The position numbers and the translations under genes were made by a program. From Ignavibacteriae bacterium HGW-Ignavibacteriae-2 (GTDB lineage Bacteria; Bacteroidota; Ignavibacteria; Ignavibacteriales; Melioribacteraceae), in contig PGYT01000009.1 of assembly GCA_002839805.1 (NCBI GenBank), positions 1-62,966 of the forward strand: a DNA stretch of 62,966 bases, given 5' to 3'. The notes beneath the pieces are model-generated. The model saw only the letters and a list, made by a program, of their open reading frames with translations. It was not told the origin of the DNA and searched no databases. Positions 47,047 through 55,640 of the stretch are shown here, one piece after another (position 1 is the first letter of the stretch; every line of letters begins with the position of its first letter).

Positions 47047-47787
47047 TTGATAATAGTCACGTTTTTCTTCATACATTGGTTTGGATCATTGTTTTTCCAA
47101 ACATTTTTTCTTCACAGATATGGCGCGCATGGAATGTTCAAAATGAACAAATTTTGGGAAAAAATATTTTATGTGCTGACTTATATATTTCAAGGGTCGT
47201 CATTTCTTAACCCACGTGCTTATGCTATAATGCACAGAATGCACCATGCGTTCAGCGACACTGAACGTGATCCACATTCACCAAAATATTTCAAAAGCGT
47301 ATTCGGACTCATGTGGAAGACAAAAGATATTTATTTGGATTTAATCAATAATAAAATAAAACCGGGTGAAAATTTTTCAAGGAATATTCCAAATTGGGAG
47401 AAGTTTGAAAATTTTGGAAACGGCTGGCTGCATAGAATTATCTGGGGCATTTCGTATGTTGCTTTTTACCTTGTGTTCGCGACACACTGGTGGATGTTTT
47501 TACTGTTACCAATTCATTTTTTGATGGGACCAATACATGGAGCTATTGTTAACTGGGTTGGTCATAAATACGGTTATAAAAATTTTAAAGACACAAATGA
47601 TAATTCCCAAAATGCTTTGTTTGTGGATTTTTTAACACTTGGCGAATTATTTCAGAACAATCATCATAAATATCCGAGCCGCGCAAATTTCGCTGTAAGA
47701 TTTTTTGAATTTGATCCGACTTATCCGATCATAAAATTCCTGAGTTGGCTGGGTATTATACATTTAACGTCTAATAAAAACTTTTAA
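47047..47787 (+). CDS. Fatty acid desaturase
   Basis: A 246-residue membrane desaturase. Histidine boxes are present: HRYGAH near residue 23, HRMHH near 63, HKYG near 179 and NNHHK near 207. This is the acyl-CoA or acyl-lipid delta-9-like class with a di-iron centre. The start is TTG at 47047, after AAGGTGAG; a stop codon at 47035 prevents an earlier start. First gene of an eight-gene operon with gaps of ten bases or fewer, opposite carH. Confidence 0.9.
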   Translation: MIIVTFFFIHWFGSLFFQTFFLHRYGAHGMFKMNKFWEKIFYVLTYIFQGSSFLNPRAYAIMHRMHHAFSDTERDPHSPKYFKSVFGLMWKTKDIYLDLINNKIKPGENFSRNIPNWEKFENFGNGWLHRIIWGISYVAFYLVFATHWWMFLLLPIHFLMGPIHGAIVNWVGHKYGYKNFKDTNDNSQNALFVDFLTLGELFQNNHHKYPSRANFAVRFFEFDPTYPIIKFLSWLGIIHLTSNKNF

Positions 47788-47797
47788 TGAGGGCAAA

Positions 47798-48133
47798 GTG
47801 AAAAATTTTTTGGTGGCAGTTTTTGCAATTTTATTTCTTTACATAGTTTATACTATTATATCCACTAGTCTGGAGTCAAACCTCTTTACAGAATGGGATT
47901 TCCTGGCTTCAATTCCTTGGATGAAAGCAACACTTGTAGATTTTTATGTAAACACTGTTGTAATATTTGTATGGATGGCTTTTAGGGAAAAGGGCTGGCC
48001 AATAAGGATTTTATGGCTTGTTTTATTCGTTTTCCTCGGAAGTATAGCCACAACATTTTATGTGCTGGTTCAATTGCTAAAACTTAAAAAAGACGAACCG
48101 GTTATTAACGCATTTTTATTGAAAAAGGTATAA
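47798..48133 (+). CDS. DUF1475-like membrane protein
   Basis: A 111-residue protein with three membrane helices, starting at GTG 47798. The segment SIPWMKATLVDFYVNTVVIF, then AFREKGWPIRILWLVLF and LGSIATTFYVLVQL resembles DUF1475, a family best known from plants, to my memory. Function unknown. It lies ten bases after the desaturase and seven before the methyltransferase. Confidence 0.75.
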   Translation: MKNFLVAVFAILFLYIVYTIISTSLESNLFTEWDFLASIPWMKATLVDFYVNTVVIFVWMAFREKGWPIRILWLVLFVFLGSIATTFYVLVQLLKLKKDEPVINAFLLKKV

Positions 48134-48140
48134 GTCTTAT

Positions 48141-49178
48141 ATGAAATTTGATAATCTGTTAACTAGAAATTTATTACCTGATTTCCTAATCAGGTTTGGT
48201 ATTAAAAATCTTCTTAAAGCACGTTTAAGAAATGAGAAAAAATCTAGCGTTGAGGAGCAAAGGAAAAGTTTTATGGAACTTGTCGCTCAATTAAAAGAGA
48301 GCAAAATTGCCGTAAATACACCTGATGCAAATGAACAACATTATGAGGTGCCTACGGAATTTTTTAAGCTTGTTTTGGGCACGAATTTAAAGTACAGCAG
48401 CGGTTACTGGGATAAAGGTATTAAAAGTTTAGACGATGCAGAAAAAAAAATGCTCCAAATAACCTGTGAAAGGGCCGGTGTACGAAACAATGAAGATATT
48501 CTTGAGCTCGGCTGCGGCTGGGGATCTTTAACTTTATTTATGGCGCAAAAATATCCTGATTCTAAAATAACAGCGGTCTCAAATTCCAAAACTCAAAAGG
48601 AATATATAGATTATGAAGCCGCCAGAAGAGGATTTAAAAACATATTGGTTGTTACAGCGGATATTAATGACTTTCAAACTGAGAAAAATTTCGATCGAAT
48701 AGTTTCAGTAGAAATGTTCGAACATATGAGAAATTATACCGCTCTCTTCGAAAAAATATTCAATTTGTTGAAGCCCGAAGGGGAATTATTTGTACACATC
48801 TTTGCTCATAATAAATATGCATATCTATTTGAAATAATAGACGATACCGATTGGATGGCAAAATACTTTTTTACAGGAGGTATAATGCCAAGTGATCATC
48901 TGCTTTTCTACTTTTCCGACGATTTCCAGACAAAAAACCATTGGATTGTAAATGGGACACATTATCAAAAAACAGCTAATGCATGGCTTTCTAACATGGA
49001 TGCCAATAAGGATAAAATTTTACAATTATTTGCAAAGACGTATGGCGAAGAAAATAAAATCAAATGGTGGGTTTACTGGAGAGTGTTTTTTATGAGTTGT
49101 GCCGAACTTTGGGGATTTAAAAATGGAGATGAGTGGTTCGTTAGTCACTATTTATTTAAGAAGAGGAAACAATGCTAA
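48141..49178 (+). CDS. CFA-synthase-like SAM methyltransferase (paralog 1)
   Basis: A 345-residue class I methyltransferase. The SAM-binding motif is ILELGCGWGSLTLFMA (about 115-130), preceded by NEQHYEVPTEFF and YSSGYWDKG, where cyclopropane synthases have YSCAYW; the Cys is Ser here. The acidic motif VEMFEHM and the His in LFVHIF are kept. It is thus likely to methylate a lipid double bond, as CFA synthases do, or another acceptor, since plant N-methyltransferases share this branch. It overlaps the next gene by seven bases. Confidence 0.88.
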   Translation: MKFDNLLTRNLLPDFLIRFGIKNLLKARLRNEKKSSVEEQRKSFMELVAQLKESKIAVNTPDANEQHYEVPTEFFKLVLGTNLKYSSGYWDKGIKSLDDAEKKMLQITCERAGVRNNEDILELGCGWGSLTLFMAQKYPDSKITAVSNSKTQKEYIDYEAARRGFKNILVVTADINDFQTEKNFDRIVSVEMFEHMRNYTALFEKIFNLLKPEGELFVHIFAHNKYAYLFEIIDDTDWMAKYFFTGGIMPSDHLLFYFSDDFQTKNHWIVNGTHYQKTANAWLSNMDANKDKILQLFAKTYGEENKIKWWVYWRVFFMSCAELWGFKNGDEWFVSHYLFKKRKQC

Positions 49179-49888
49179 ATATTTTACTTATTGCAGTTGC
49201 TCTTATTGGGATAGGCAACTCCGGTAATTTAGTTAAAACTTATTCGGGTAAAGCCTTAAAGCAAAGTGACGACAAATTTCTATATAGAGAAATTCACGAA
49301 GCAAAGTTTAATGGGGAAAAAATTGATGAAATAATAACTCAGTTTAAAGATCCTAATAATAATCTTATTGCCATAAGAACTATGATATTCGGTGAAGATC
49401 TTACAAAACCCCAATTTGTTCTTAAAGATTTCAGATCAGGATATGTTGAAGGGTCTGAATTGTTGCCGAGCAATAAAGTTCGTGTTTATACAAAAGAAAA
49501 TTTTGGGGATAATCTTGATGAAAAAATACTGGAAGTTGAAGAACCATTCGTAATTGATGGGGGTATTACATATTTCTTTAAAGAGCATTGGGAAGACCTC
49601 CTTAAAAACAAGACTATCCAATTTAATTTTGTAACACCATCTAAACTGGATTACTTCAGATTTAGAGTATACAAAAAAGCTATAGTACAGATAGACGGGA
49701 GAAAAGGCCTTCAACTAGTTTTGGAATTGGATAATTTCATTATGAGAGCTTTCGTCGATCCAATTATAATTACGTATGATTTGGAAAATAAAGAGATTTT
49801 GTATTATAAGGGTATATCTAATATTAACGATGAGAACGGAAAAAGTCTGTCAATTAAAATTGATTATTCAGCTAAAGGTAACATATAA
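49172..49888 (+). CDS. Exported protein of unknown function
   Basis: A 238-residue protein with a short hydrophobic N-terminus (NILLIAVALIGIGNSG). Alternating polar beta strands follow (KLDYFRFRVYKKAIVQIDGR, GLQLVLELDN, VDPIIITYDLENKEILYYKG), suggesting a beta-sandwich or half-barrel lipid carrier. It overlaps the methyltransferase by seven bases and the flavoenzyme by one. I do not recognise its family. Its position suggests a periplasmic role in handling the modified lipid. Confidence 0.65.
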   Translation: MLNILLIAVALIGIGNSGNLVKTYSGKALKQSDDKFLYREIHEAKFNGEKIDEIITQFKDPNNNLIAIRTMIFGEDLTKPQFVLKDFRSGYVEGSELLPSNKVRVYTKENFGDNLDEKILEVEEPFVIDGGITYFFKEHWEDLLKNKTIQFNFVTPSKLDYFRFRVYKKAIVQIDGRKGLQLVLELDNFIMRAFVDPIIITYDLENKEILYYKGISNINDENGKSLSIKIDYSAKGNI

Positions 49889-51150
49889 TGGAAAAGTTAG
49901 CTATAATCGGAACCGGAATTGCCGGTATGGGAGCCGCGTATTTTTTAAACAAGAAATATGACATTACACTTTATGAAAAAAATAATTATGTGGGCGGACA
50001 TACAAACACTGTTAATATAAAAGAGGATAATAAAGATATTTTTGTTGATACGGGGTTTATGGTTTTTAATAAAGTTACTTACCCTAATCTTACAAAGTTA
50101 TTTGAGAAATTAAATGTGGACATAAAACCAACCGCAATGTCTTTCAGTGTTAATCATATTGAGAGCGGTCTTGAATACTCAGGATCAGGATTAAATGGAT
50201 TATTTGCGCAGAGGAAAAATATATTTAATCTGCGGTTTATTAGAATGCTTTATCAAATCAACAGATTTAATTCCGAAGCTCTCGAAACTTTATCTAATCA
50301 AAAATATTCTGAATACAGTCTGGCAGAATATGTGGACGAAAAAAAATTCGGGAATGATTTTCTGTACAGATATCTTATCCCAATGAGTTCGGCTGTGTGG
50401 TCCTCACCGCCTGATTTAATGCTCAAATTTCCAGCAAAAACTCTTGTAAGGTTTTTTCATAATCATGGTTTTCTTGGTTTGGATACGCAACATCAGTGGT
50501 ATACCGTTGTGAACGGAAGCCAAAGTTATCGGAATAAAATTATAGAGCAATTTAAAAACAAAATCCATGTTAATAATGCTGTGCAGAGAGTAATCCGAGA
50601 GAATGGGAAAATTAAGATTACTTCTAAAAATGATACTCATGAATCTTTCGATAAAGTTATTTTTGCGTCGCATGCCGACGAAACCTTAAAGATGCTTGAT
50701 AATCCGACAGAAATAGAAACACAAATTTTACATTCATTTAAATACCAATTCAATAAAGCGACTTTGCACACCGATTACAGGATAATGCCCAAAAACAAAA
50801 AAGTATGGTCTTCCTGGAATTATAGAATTGAACCTAAGAATGGGGACATAAAAACTTCGACGATTTATTATATGAACAGTCTTCAGCAGGTATCGGATAA
50901 ACAGGACTATTTCTTATCAATAAACGATCCGGCCAGTATTGATCCTTCAAAAATTATTATGGAAATAGATTACGAGCACCCAGTCTTTGATCTTAATTCT
51001 ATAAAAGCGCAGAAAGATATTGATAAAATCAATATGCAGCAGAACAACACCTTTTTTTGCGGAAGTTATTTTAAATATGGTTTTCATGAGGATGCTTTTA
51101 CAAGCGCTCTTGAACTCAGCAAAAAATTATTGGGCGACTTTTCATGGTAG
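49888..51150 (+). CDS. FAD-dependent amine-oxidase-like oxidoreductase
   Basis: A 420-residue flavoenzyme. The FAD motif LAIIGTGIAGMGAAYFLNK begins at residue 4, followed by YEKNNYVGGHTNTV and DTGFMVFN. The central SSAVWSSPPDLMLKFPAK and C-terminal CGSYFKYGFHEDAFTSALEL match the NAD(P)/FAD-dependent group found beside DUF1365 and CFA synthase in many bacteria. Some relatives take part in furan fatty acid synthesis. It overlaps the next gene by seven bases. Confidence 0.9.
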   Translation: MEKLAIIGTGIAGMGAAYFLNKKYDITLYEKNNYVGGHTNTVNIKEDNKDIFVDTGFMVFNKVTYPNLTKLFEKLNVDIKPTAMSFSVNHIESGLEYSGSGLNGLFAQRKNIFNLRFIRMLYQINRFNSEALETLSNQKYSEYSLAEYVDEKKFGNDFLYRYLIPMSSAVWSSPPDLMLKFPAKTLVRFFHNHGFLGLDTQHQWYTVVNGSQSYRNKIIEQFKNKIHVNNAVQRVIRENGKIKITSKNDTHESFDKVIFASHADETLKMLDNPTEIETQILHSFKYQFNKATLHTDYRIMPKNKKVWSSWNYRIEPKNGDIKTSTIYYMNSLQQVSDKQDYFLSINDPASIDPSKIIMEIDYEHPVFDLNSIKAQKDIDKINMQQNNTFFCGSYFKYGFHEDAFTSALELSKKLLGDFSW

Positions 51151-51926
51151 GGAATTCATGTTTATATGAATGTACGGTTTCGCATGTACGAAAGAAGCCT
51201 GTAGTGAACAAATTTCACTACAAATATTTCATGTTCTATTTGGAGATTGATGAACTTGATAACTTATCTAAAAAATTAATGTTATTCAGCCGTAACCGGT
51301 TAAACGTTTTTAATTTCAGGGATAAAGATCATATTGTTTTTGATACACCGAATGTTAAACAAAACATATTAACATACCTGTCAACTAATGGTTTTTCTGA
51401 GGATATTGGAAAAATTTTTCTGCTTACAAATGTATCAACATTGGGTTATAATTTTAATCCTGTCTCTTTCTATTTCTGTTTCGATAAAAACAATAATCCA
51501 GTTTGTGTGGTCCCGGAAGTAGGAAATACTTTTGATGAATTGAAACCCTTCTTCATCGATTATAACAATTATCTAAACGGAGAATTTCGATCGAGAGTGC
51601 AAAAAAATTTTTACGTATCACCTTTTATTCAACATGATGTTTTTTTCGATTTTCGGATATCGATACCAGACGGAAAGCTCAATATTAAAATTGATGATTA
51701 TAAGGAAGACAGTAGGATTTTTACCACCCATTTATCGGGGACACGTAAAAGTTTAACTGATTGGAATCTATTTAAATATGGATTCAAATATCCGCTGGTT
51801 ACATTAAAGGTAATTAGCGCGATACATTGGCAAGCATTTAAACTGATTTGGAAGAAGATGCCTTACTTCAAAAAAAATGAATTTGAAGAGTTACAAAAAG
51901 GAGCTATTGCGAAATGGAAAAAGTAG
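51144..51926 (+). CDS. DUF1365 family protein
   Basis: A 260-residue protein of the family's usual length: LYECTVSHVRKKPVVNKFHY, YFMFYLEIDEL, LTNVSTLGYNFNPVSFYFCF and VVPEVGNTFDE are the diagnostic stretches. Function unknown, but it is almost always next to the amine-oxidase-like flavoenzyme and a CFA-type methyltransferase, as here. The start overlaps the previous stop by seven bases; the stop overlaps the next start by 13. Confidence 0.92.
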   Translation: MVGNSCLYECTVSHVRKKPVVNKFHYKYFMFYLEIDELDNLSKKLMLFSRNRLNVFNFRDKDHIVFDTPNVKQNILTYLSTNGFSEDIGKIFLLTNVSTLGYNFNPVSFYFCFDKNNNPVCVVPEVGNTFDELKPFFIDYNNYLNGEFRSRVQKNFYVSPFIQHDVFFDFRISIPDGKLNIKIDDYKEDSRIFTTHLSGTRKSLTDWNLFKYGFKYPLVTLKVISAIHWQAFKLIWKKMPYFKKNEFEELQKGAIAKWKK

Positions 51927-53179
51927 TTTTAACTAACGATATAACAGCGGAAAAAAAAGTTGCCAGAACTTATAGTTTTTATAAATCCATTGTTATGAGA
52001 ATTTTATCAAAGATGAATAAAGGGCTACTTAATTTAACTTTTCCTAATGATGAAGTTGGTACGTTTGGCGGGAAAGATAAAACAATTGTAGCTAATATTA
52101 AAATCAACAACTCACGGTTCTTTAAACGAATTGTACTATACGGAGATATTGGATTTGGAGAGTCCTATGTTGATGGAGACTGGGAAACGGATAACATTGC
52201 CAATGTAATATCGTGGATGATTCTTAATGTCGAAAACAATCCGGCCATTTCGGGAACGAGCAATAAATATTCTCCGATAAGTTTATTAAAAGCAATAAAT
52301 CGTTTGTATCACAGATTTAATGTAAATACAAAAAATGGAAGCAAAAAAAATATTTCGGAACATTATGACCTTAACAACGAATTTTTTAAACTTTGGCTTG
52401 ATAAAAGCATGACATATTCTTCGGCGATATTCGAAGATAATTCTTACTCCCTGTATGACGCTCAGATGGCCAAATATGATAGGCTGTGCAGAAAATTAAA
52501 AATAAAATCTACAGACAATGTTTTGGAAATTGGAACAGGCTGGGGAGGGTTTGCAGTATTTGCCGCTCAAAATTATGGTTGTAAAATTACAACAATTACT
52601 ATTTCAAATGAGCAGTACAATTATTCAAAAAATTTGATTGTCGAAAAGAATCTTGATAAACTGGTTTCAGTACAATTAAAAGACTATAGGGAAATTTCAG
52701 GACAGTATGATAAAATAGTATCCATAGAAATGCTGGAAGCTGTTGGAGATGAATATCTGCCGATTTATTTTTCGAAAATACATGAATTACTCAAGTCTGA
52801 CGGTGCCTTAGGCCTGCAGGTAATAACGTCTCACGATTCAAATTATAAGCAACTTAAAAATGGAGTTGATTGGATTCAAAAACATATATTTCCCGGATCA
52901 TTACTGCCTTCAATTGGAGCATTAAATTCTGCTGTCAATAAAACTAGTAATTTGCATCTGCACGATTTAAAGAATATTGGCTTAGACTATGCCAGAACTT
53001 TAAGGGAGTGGCGTAATGGGTTTAACTCCAAATTAAACGATGTTTTTAGGCTGAACCTAAATGATTCATTTGTCCGGAAATGGAATTATTATTTGAGTTA
53101 TTGTGAATCCGCATTTTTTATGAGGAATATTAGCGTGGCGCAAATTGTTTATACACGACCCAATAACAGGAATTTATAA
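51914..53179 (+). CDS. CFA-synthase-like SAM methyltransferase (paralog 2)
   Basis: A 421-residue full-length cyclopropane fatty acid synthase homolog. The N-terminal domain (about 1-120) contains GESYVDGDWETDNI. The catalytic part has SEHYDLNNEFFKLWLDK, MTYSSAIF, EIGTGWGGFAVFAAQ and VSIEMLEAV. Compared with the bicarbonate-binding residues I recall for E. coli CFA synthase, the Cys is Ser, the Glu is kept and the His is Gln (LQVITS). It probably methylates a phospholipid acyl chain, with a product that may not be cyclopropane. The DUF2062 gene starts one base after it. Confidence 0.9.
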   Translation: MEKVVLTNDITAEKKVARTYSFYKSIVMRILSKMNKGLLNLTFPNDEVGTFGGKDKTIVANIKINNSRFFKRIVLYGDIGFGESYVDGDWETDNIANVISWMILNVENNPAISGTSNKYSPISLLKAINRLYHRFNVNTKNGSKKNISEHYDLNNEFFKLWLDKSMTYSSAIFEDNSYSLYDAQMAKYDRLCRKLKIKSTDNVLEIGTGWGGFAVFAAQNYGCKITTITISNEQYNYSKNLIVEKNLDKLVSVQLKDYREISGQYDKIVSIEMLEAVGDEYLPIYFSKIHELLKSDGALGLQVITSHDSNYKQLKNGVDWIQKHIFPGSLLPSIGALNSAVNKTSNLHLHDLKNIGLDYARTLREWRNGFNSKLNDVFRLNLNDSFVRKWNYYLSYCESAFFMRNISVAQIVYTRPNNRNL

Positions 53180-53180
53180 A

Positions 53181-53654
53181 ATGTTGTTTGTTGAAAAAGT
53201 AAAAAGAGTTTTTAACAGTAAATATGTTTCAGCGATTAAAAAATTATTGCTAAATGGAACTTCACCAAAACTAATAGCTATAGGAATATCGGGTGCAATT
53301 GTAATAGGACTGTTTCCCGTTTTGGGATCAACGACAATTTTATGCACTGTTTTTGCTCTAGTCTTCAGGTTGAACCTGCCATTGGTTCAATTGATAAATT
53401 TTTCGGTATATCCACTTCAATTTATTTTATTAGTTCCTCTAATGAAACTTGGTGAATTAATATTTGGTATTGAAAAATTGAAGTATGGTTTAAATGAGAT
53501 GGTCGATTTAATAAGTAACGATGCTCTGCGGGCAATTGCCATTTTATGGAATGTAACAATGCAGGCAATAGGAGCCTGGCTTCTTTTGGCACCTGTTATT
53601 GCTTTGTTATTCTTTTTTATTTTACATCCGATTATAAAGAGAATTAGAATATAA
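53181..53654 (+). CDS. DUF2062 membrane protein
   Basis: A 157-residue protein with two to three helices: LIAIGISGAIVIGLFPVLGS, then LPLVQLINFSVYPLQFILLV and PLMKLGEL are the DUF2062 core, and a C-terminal helix follows (ALLFFFILHPII). The frame extends to a TTG at 53145, but the ATG at 53181, one base after the upstream stop, is the likely start. Last gene of the plus-strand operon. Confidence 0.88.
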   Translation: MLFVEKVKRVFNSKYVSAIKKLLLNGTSPKLIAIGISGAIVIGLFPVLGSTTILCTVFALVFRLNLPLVQLINFSVYPLQFILLVPLMKLGELIFGIEKLKYGLNEMVDLISNDALRAIAILWNVTMQAIGAWLLLAPVIALLFFFILHPIIKRIRI

Positions 53655-54006
53655 TTATCTGCATTTTTGCACAGTTAAAAACAGTATAAAAAATTATAAA
53701 ATTAAATCCGCCAGATTCTCTCGCATAAAAGTAATAGTTGCATAATATCACTTATATTTTACTCAGCCATTTAAATAAGATCAACCTTGTATTTAGAGGA
53801 TGCCTAAATTTTAAAACCAATAAAAAAATCGGTACTACATTATTCGATTATACTTTTAATTAAAAAGATATTTACATTTACAAAACTTGGACTTTGTAGT
53901 AAAAATATTTTCACCCACTAGTGTTTTATTATGAATTGGAGAAGAATTAAAATATAATTCCAATCCGCGATTACACAGAATTTCTTTATAAAAAGGCGTT
54001 GAAATT
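53655..54006. other. Gene-free interval
   Basis: AT-rich spacer after the lipid operon. I see no clear terminator and no coding remnant. It must contain the promoter of the nitrilase-like gene. Confidence 0.45.
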
Positions 54007-54828
54007 ATGAAAACAAAAATTGCATTGATACAGCTTCAGGCAACTCCGGATAAAAATTTAAATATTCAGAATGGTATTGAAGCCATAAAAGTCGCTGCGG
54101 ATAATGGTGCAGAAGTTGTATGTTTTGCCGAGCTTGCCTTTACACGATTTTACCCTCAAAAGCCGGCTGATAAAGATCATTTATTACTTGCAGAGAACGT
54201 TCCGGGAGAAACAACAGATATATTTTGTGAACTTGCAAAAAAGTTGGGGATAGTAATTATAATTAATCTTTACGAAAGAAATGGTGAAGAGGCATATGAT
54301 AGTTCGCCTGTAATTGATTCTGACGGTAAAATATTGGGCATAACCAGAATGGTACATATAACGGAATACGAATATTTTCATGAACAAGGATATTATACTC
54401 CCGGAAATACAGGGGTTCAGGTCTATAATACTAAGTTTGGAAAATTAGGCGTCGCAATTTGTTACGACAGACACTATCCCGAATACATGAGGGCACTTGC
54501 AATTAAAGGGGCCGAAATAGTTTTTATACCGCAGGCAGGAGCTGCTGGAGAATGGCCCGAAGGATTGTATGAAGCTGAAATGCGAACTACTGCTTTTCAA
54601 AATGGATATTTTACAGCTCTTTGTAACAGAGTGGGCAAAGAAGAACTTATTAACTTTGCTGGAGAGTCCTTTGTCTGTAGTCCGGATGGCTTAGTAATAG
54701 CCCGCGCCGCTGCAGACCGTGATGAAATTTTGTACGCTGAACTTGATTTAGAATCTATTAAAAACTCATACTCAAAAAAATTCTTCTTAAGAGACAGACG
54801 ACCTGAATTATACGATAAGTGGTACTAA
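54007..54828 (+). CDS. Nitrilase-superfamily carbon-nitrogen hydrolase lacking the canonical Lys
   Basis: A 273-residue protein with the alpha-beta-beta-alpha fold of this superfamily and closest in look to N-carbamoylputrescine amidase or beta-ureidopropionase. The Glu is E42 (CFAELAFTRF) and the nucleophile is C152 (VAICYDRHYPEYMRALA). The usual YRKxHI lysine segment reads TRMVHI, with Met115 in its place. The substrate is unknown and activity may be altered. It is monocistronic. Confidence 0.88.
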   Translation: MKTKIALIQLQATPDKNLNIQNGIEAIKVAADNGAEVVCFAELAFTRFYPQKPADKDHLLLAENVPGETTDIFCELAKKLGIVIIINLYERNGEEAYDSSPVIDSDGKILGITRMVHITEYEYFHEQGYYTPGNTGVQVYNTKFGKLGVAICYDRHYPEYMRALAIKGAEIVFIPQAGAAGEWPEGLYEAEMRTTAFQNGYFTALCNRVGKEELINFAGESFVCSPDGLVIARAAADRDEILYAELDLESIKNSYSKKFFLRDRRPELYDKWY

Positions 54829-54864
54829 AAATAAAAAAGCCTGCCGCAGGAGAACGACAGGCTT
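54826..54864 (-). terminator. Intrinsic terminator of the 54910-55323 gene
   Basis: On the minus strand AAGCCTG and CAGGCTT form a stem (extended by TCG/CGG) followed by a T-rich run of TTTTTTATTTTT. The tract overlaps the stop codon of the convergent nitrilase-like gene. Confidence 0.8.
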
Positions 54865-54909
54865 AACCACCAACCTAATAAATCGTAGGAGAAGATTTAT
54901 TCTAGTTTT

Positions 54910-55323
54910 TTAATTTGTTGCTACTAAATTATTCTCTACTTTTTCTGCGATCTGTCTGAAATATTTCGCTGGATTTTCTTTTTCTGTAATCTTAAGACTG
55001 TCAAACATTGAGGGGTTAGTTAAATATATACTCGTTAACTGAGCTTTATATCTGATAACTATGCTATTCCCTTCTACAGAAAGCTGATTCAATTTTTCGG
55101 TAATATTATTAAAATTCCATTCCGGATATCTATCCTTAAAAATAAGCAAGTTAAAAATTGCCGACTCAACAATCATATTGTTTTCATTATCCAAAGATGC
55201 AATTGAATTTATTTCTGCAATCTTAAGATCACGTTTATTTAAAACAGGTATTTGCGCGAAAAGTTCTGTATTAACACTCAACAGTAATACTAATACGAGA
55301 GCTTTCATCAGTATTTTTTTCAT
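54910..55323 (-). CDS. Small exported protein of unknown function
   Basis: A 137-residue protein with signal peptide ending TELFAQ (about 24), then a helical domain (AEINSIASLDNENNMIVESA, FNLLIFKDRYPEWNF, VIRYKAQLTSIYLTN). No cysteines and no motif. The gene lies behind the NtrC-type gene on the same strand, but a hairpin separates the two. It ends in a good terminator. Confidence 0.7.
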   Translation of the reverse strand: MKKILMKALVLVLLLSVNTELFAQIPVLNKRDLKIAEINSIASLDNENNMIVESAIFNLLIFKDRYPEWNFNNITEKLNQLSVEGNSIVIRYKAQLTSIYLTNPSMFDSLKITEKENPAKYFRQIAEKVENNLVATN

Positions 55324-55640
55324 TTTTTTACTCCCTTTTTTGTTTAATTGTTTGTTGATCTATATCAAACAAATAGCGGGCCATAAAGATAAAAGAACTC
55401 TAACTCATTTATTTATAATGAGTTAAACTTGTTTTTTATTAAATATTGAGTTGCAAAAACCTGCCACAAAATTGTAGTAATAATTCTTACTTTTAATATA
55501 AATTGTTATCATTTAATAAGTTACGAGGGATGATTTAAAGTGGCGGGCTGCAGTTATGTGGCACCCCTTTTTAAATGTTTTAGAGGCATTCTAAGATATT
55601 TAGTATTCTGTATCAGAAAACATTTACCAATTAAGGCAAA
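55324..55640. other. Gene-free interval with hairpin
   Basis: The spacer between the NtrC-type gene and the small exported gene contains the hairpin at 55401-55437 and otherwise no supported open frame. Confidence 0.45.
55401..55437. terminator. Possible terminator hairpin
   Basis: TAACTCAT and ATGAGTTA form an eight-pair stem with a T-run after it on the plus strand and a moderately T-rich run on the minus strand. It may end the kinase/regulator operon. Confidence 0.4.

Noticed and set aside
53655-54006. Photolyase or carotenoid genes expected near a CarH locus
   Set aside because: None is present here or elsewhere in the window; light control is argued only from CarH and its operator.
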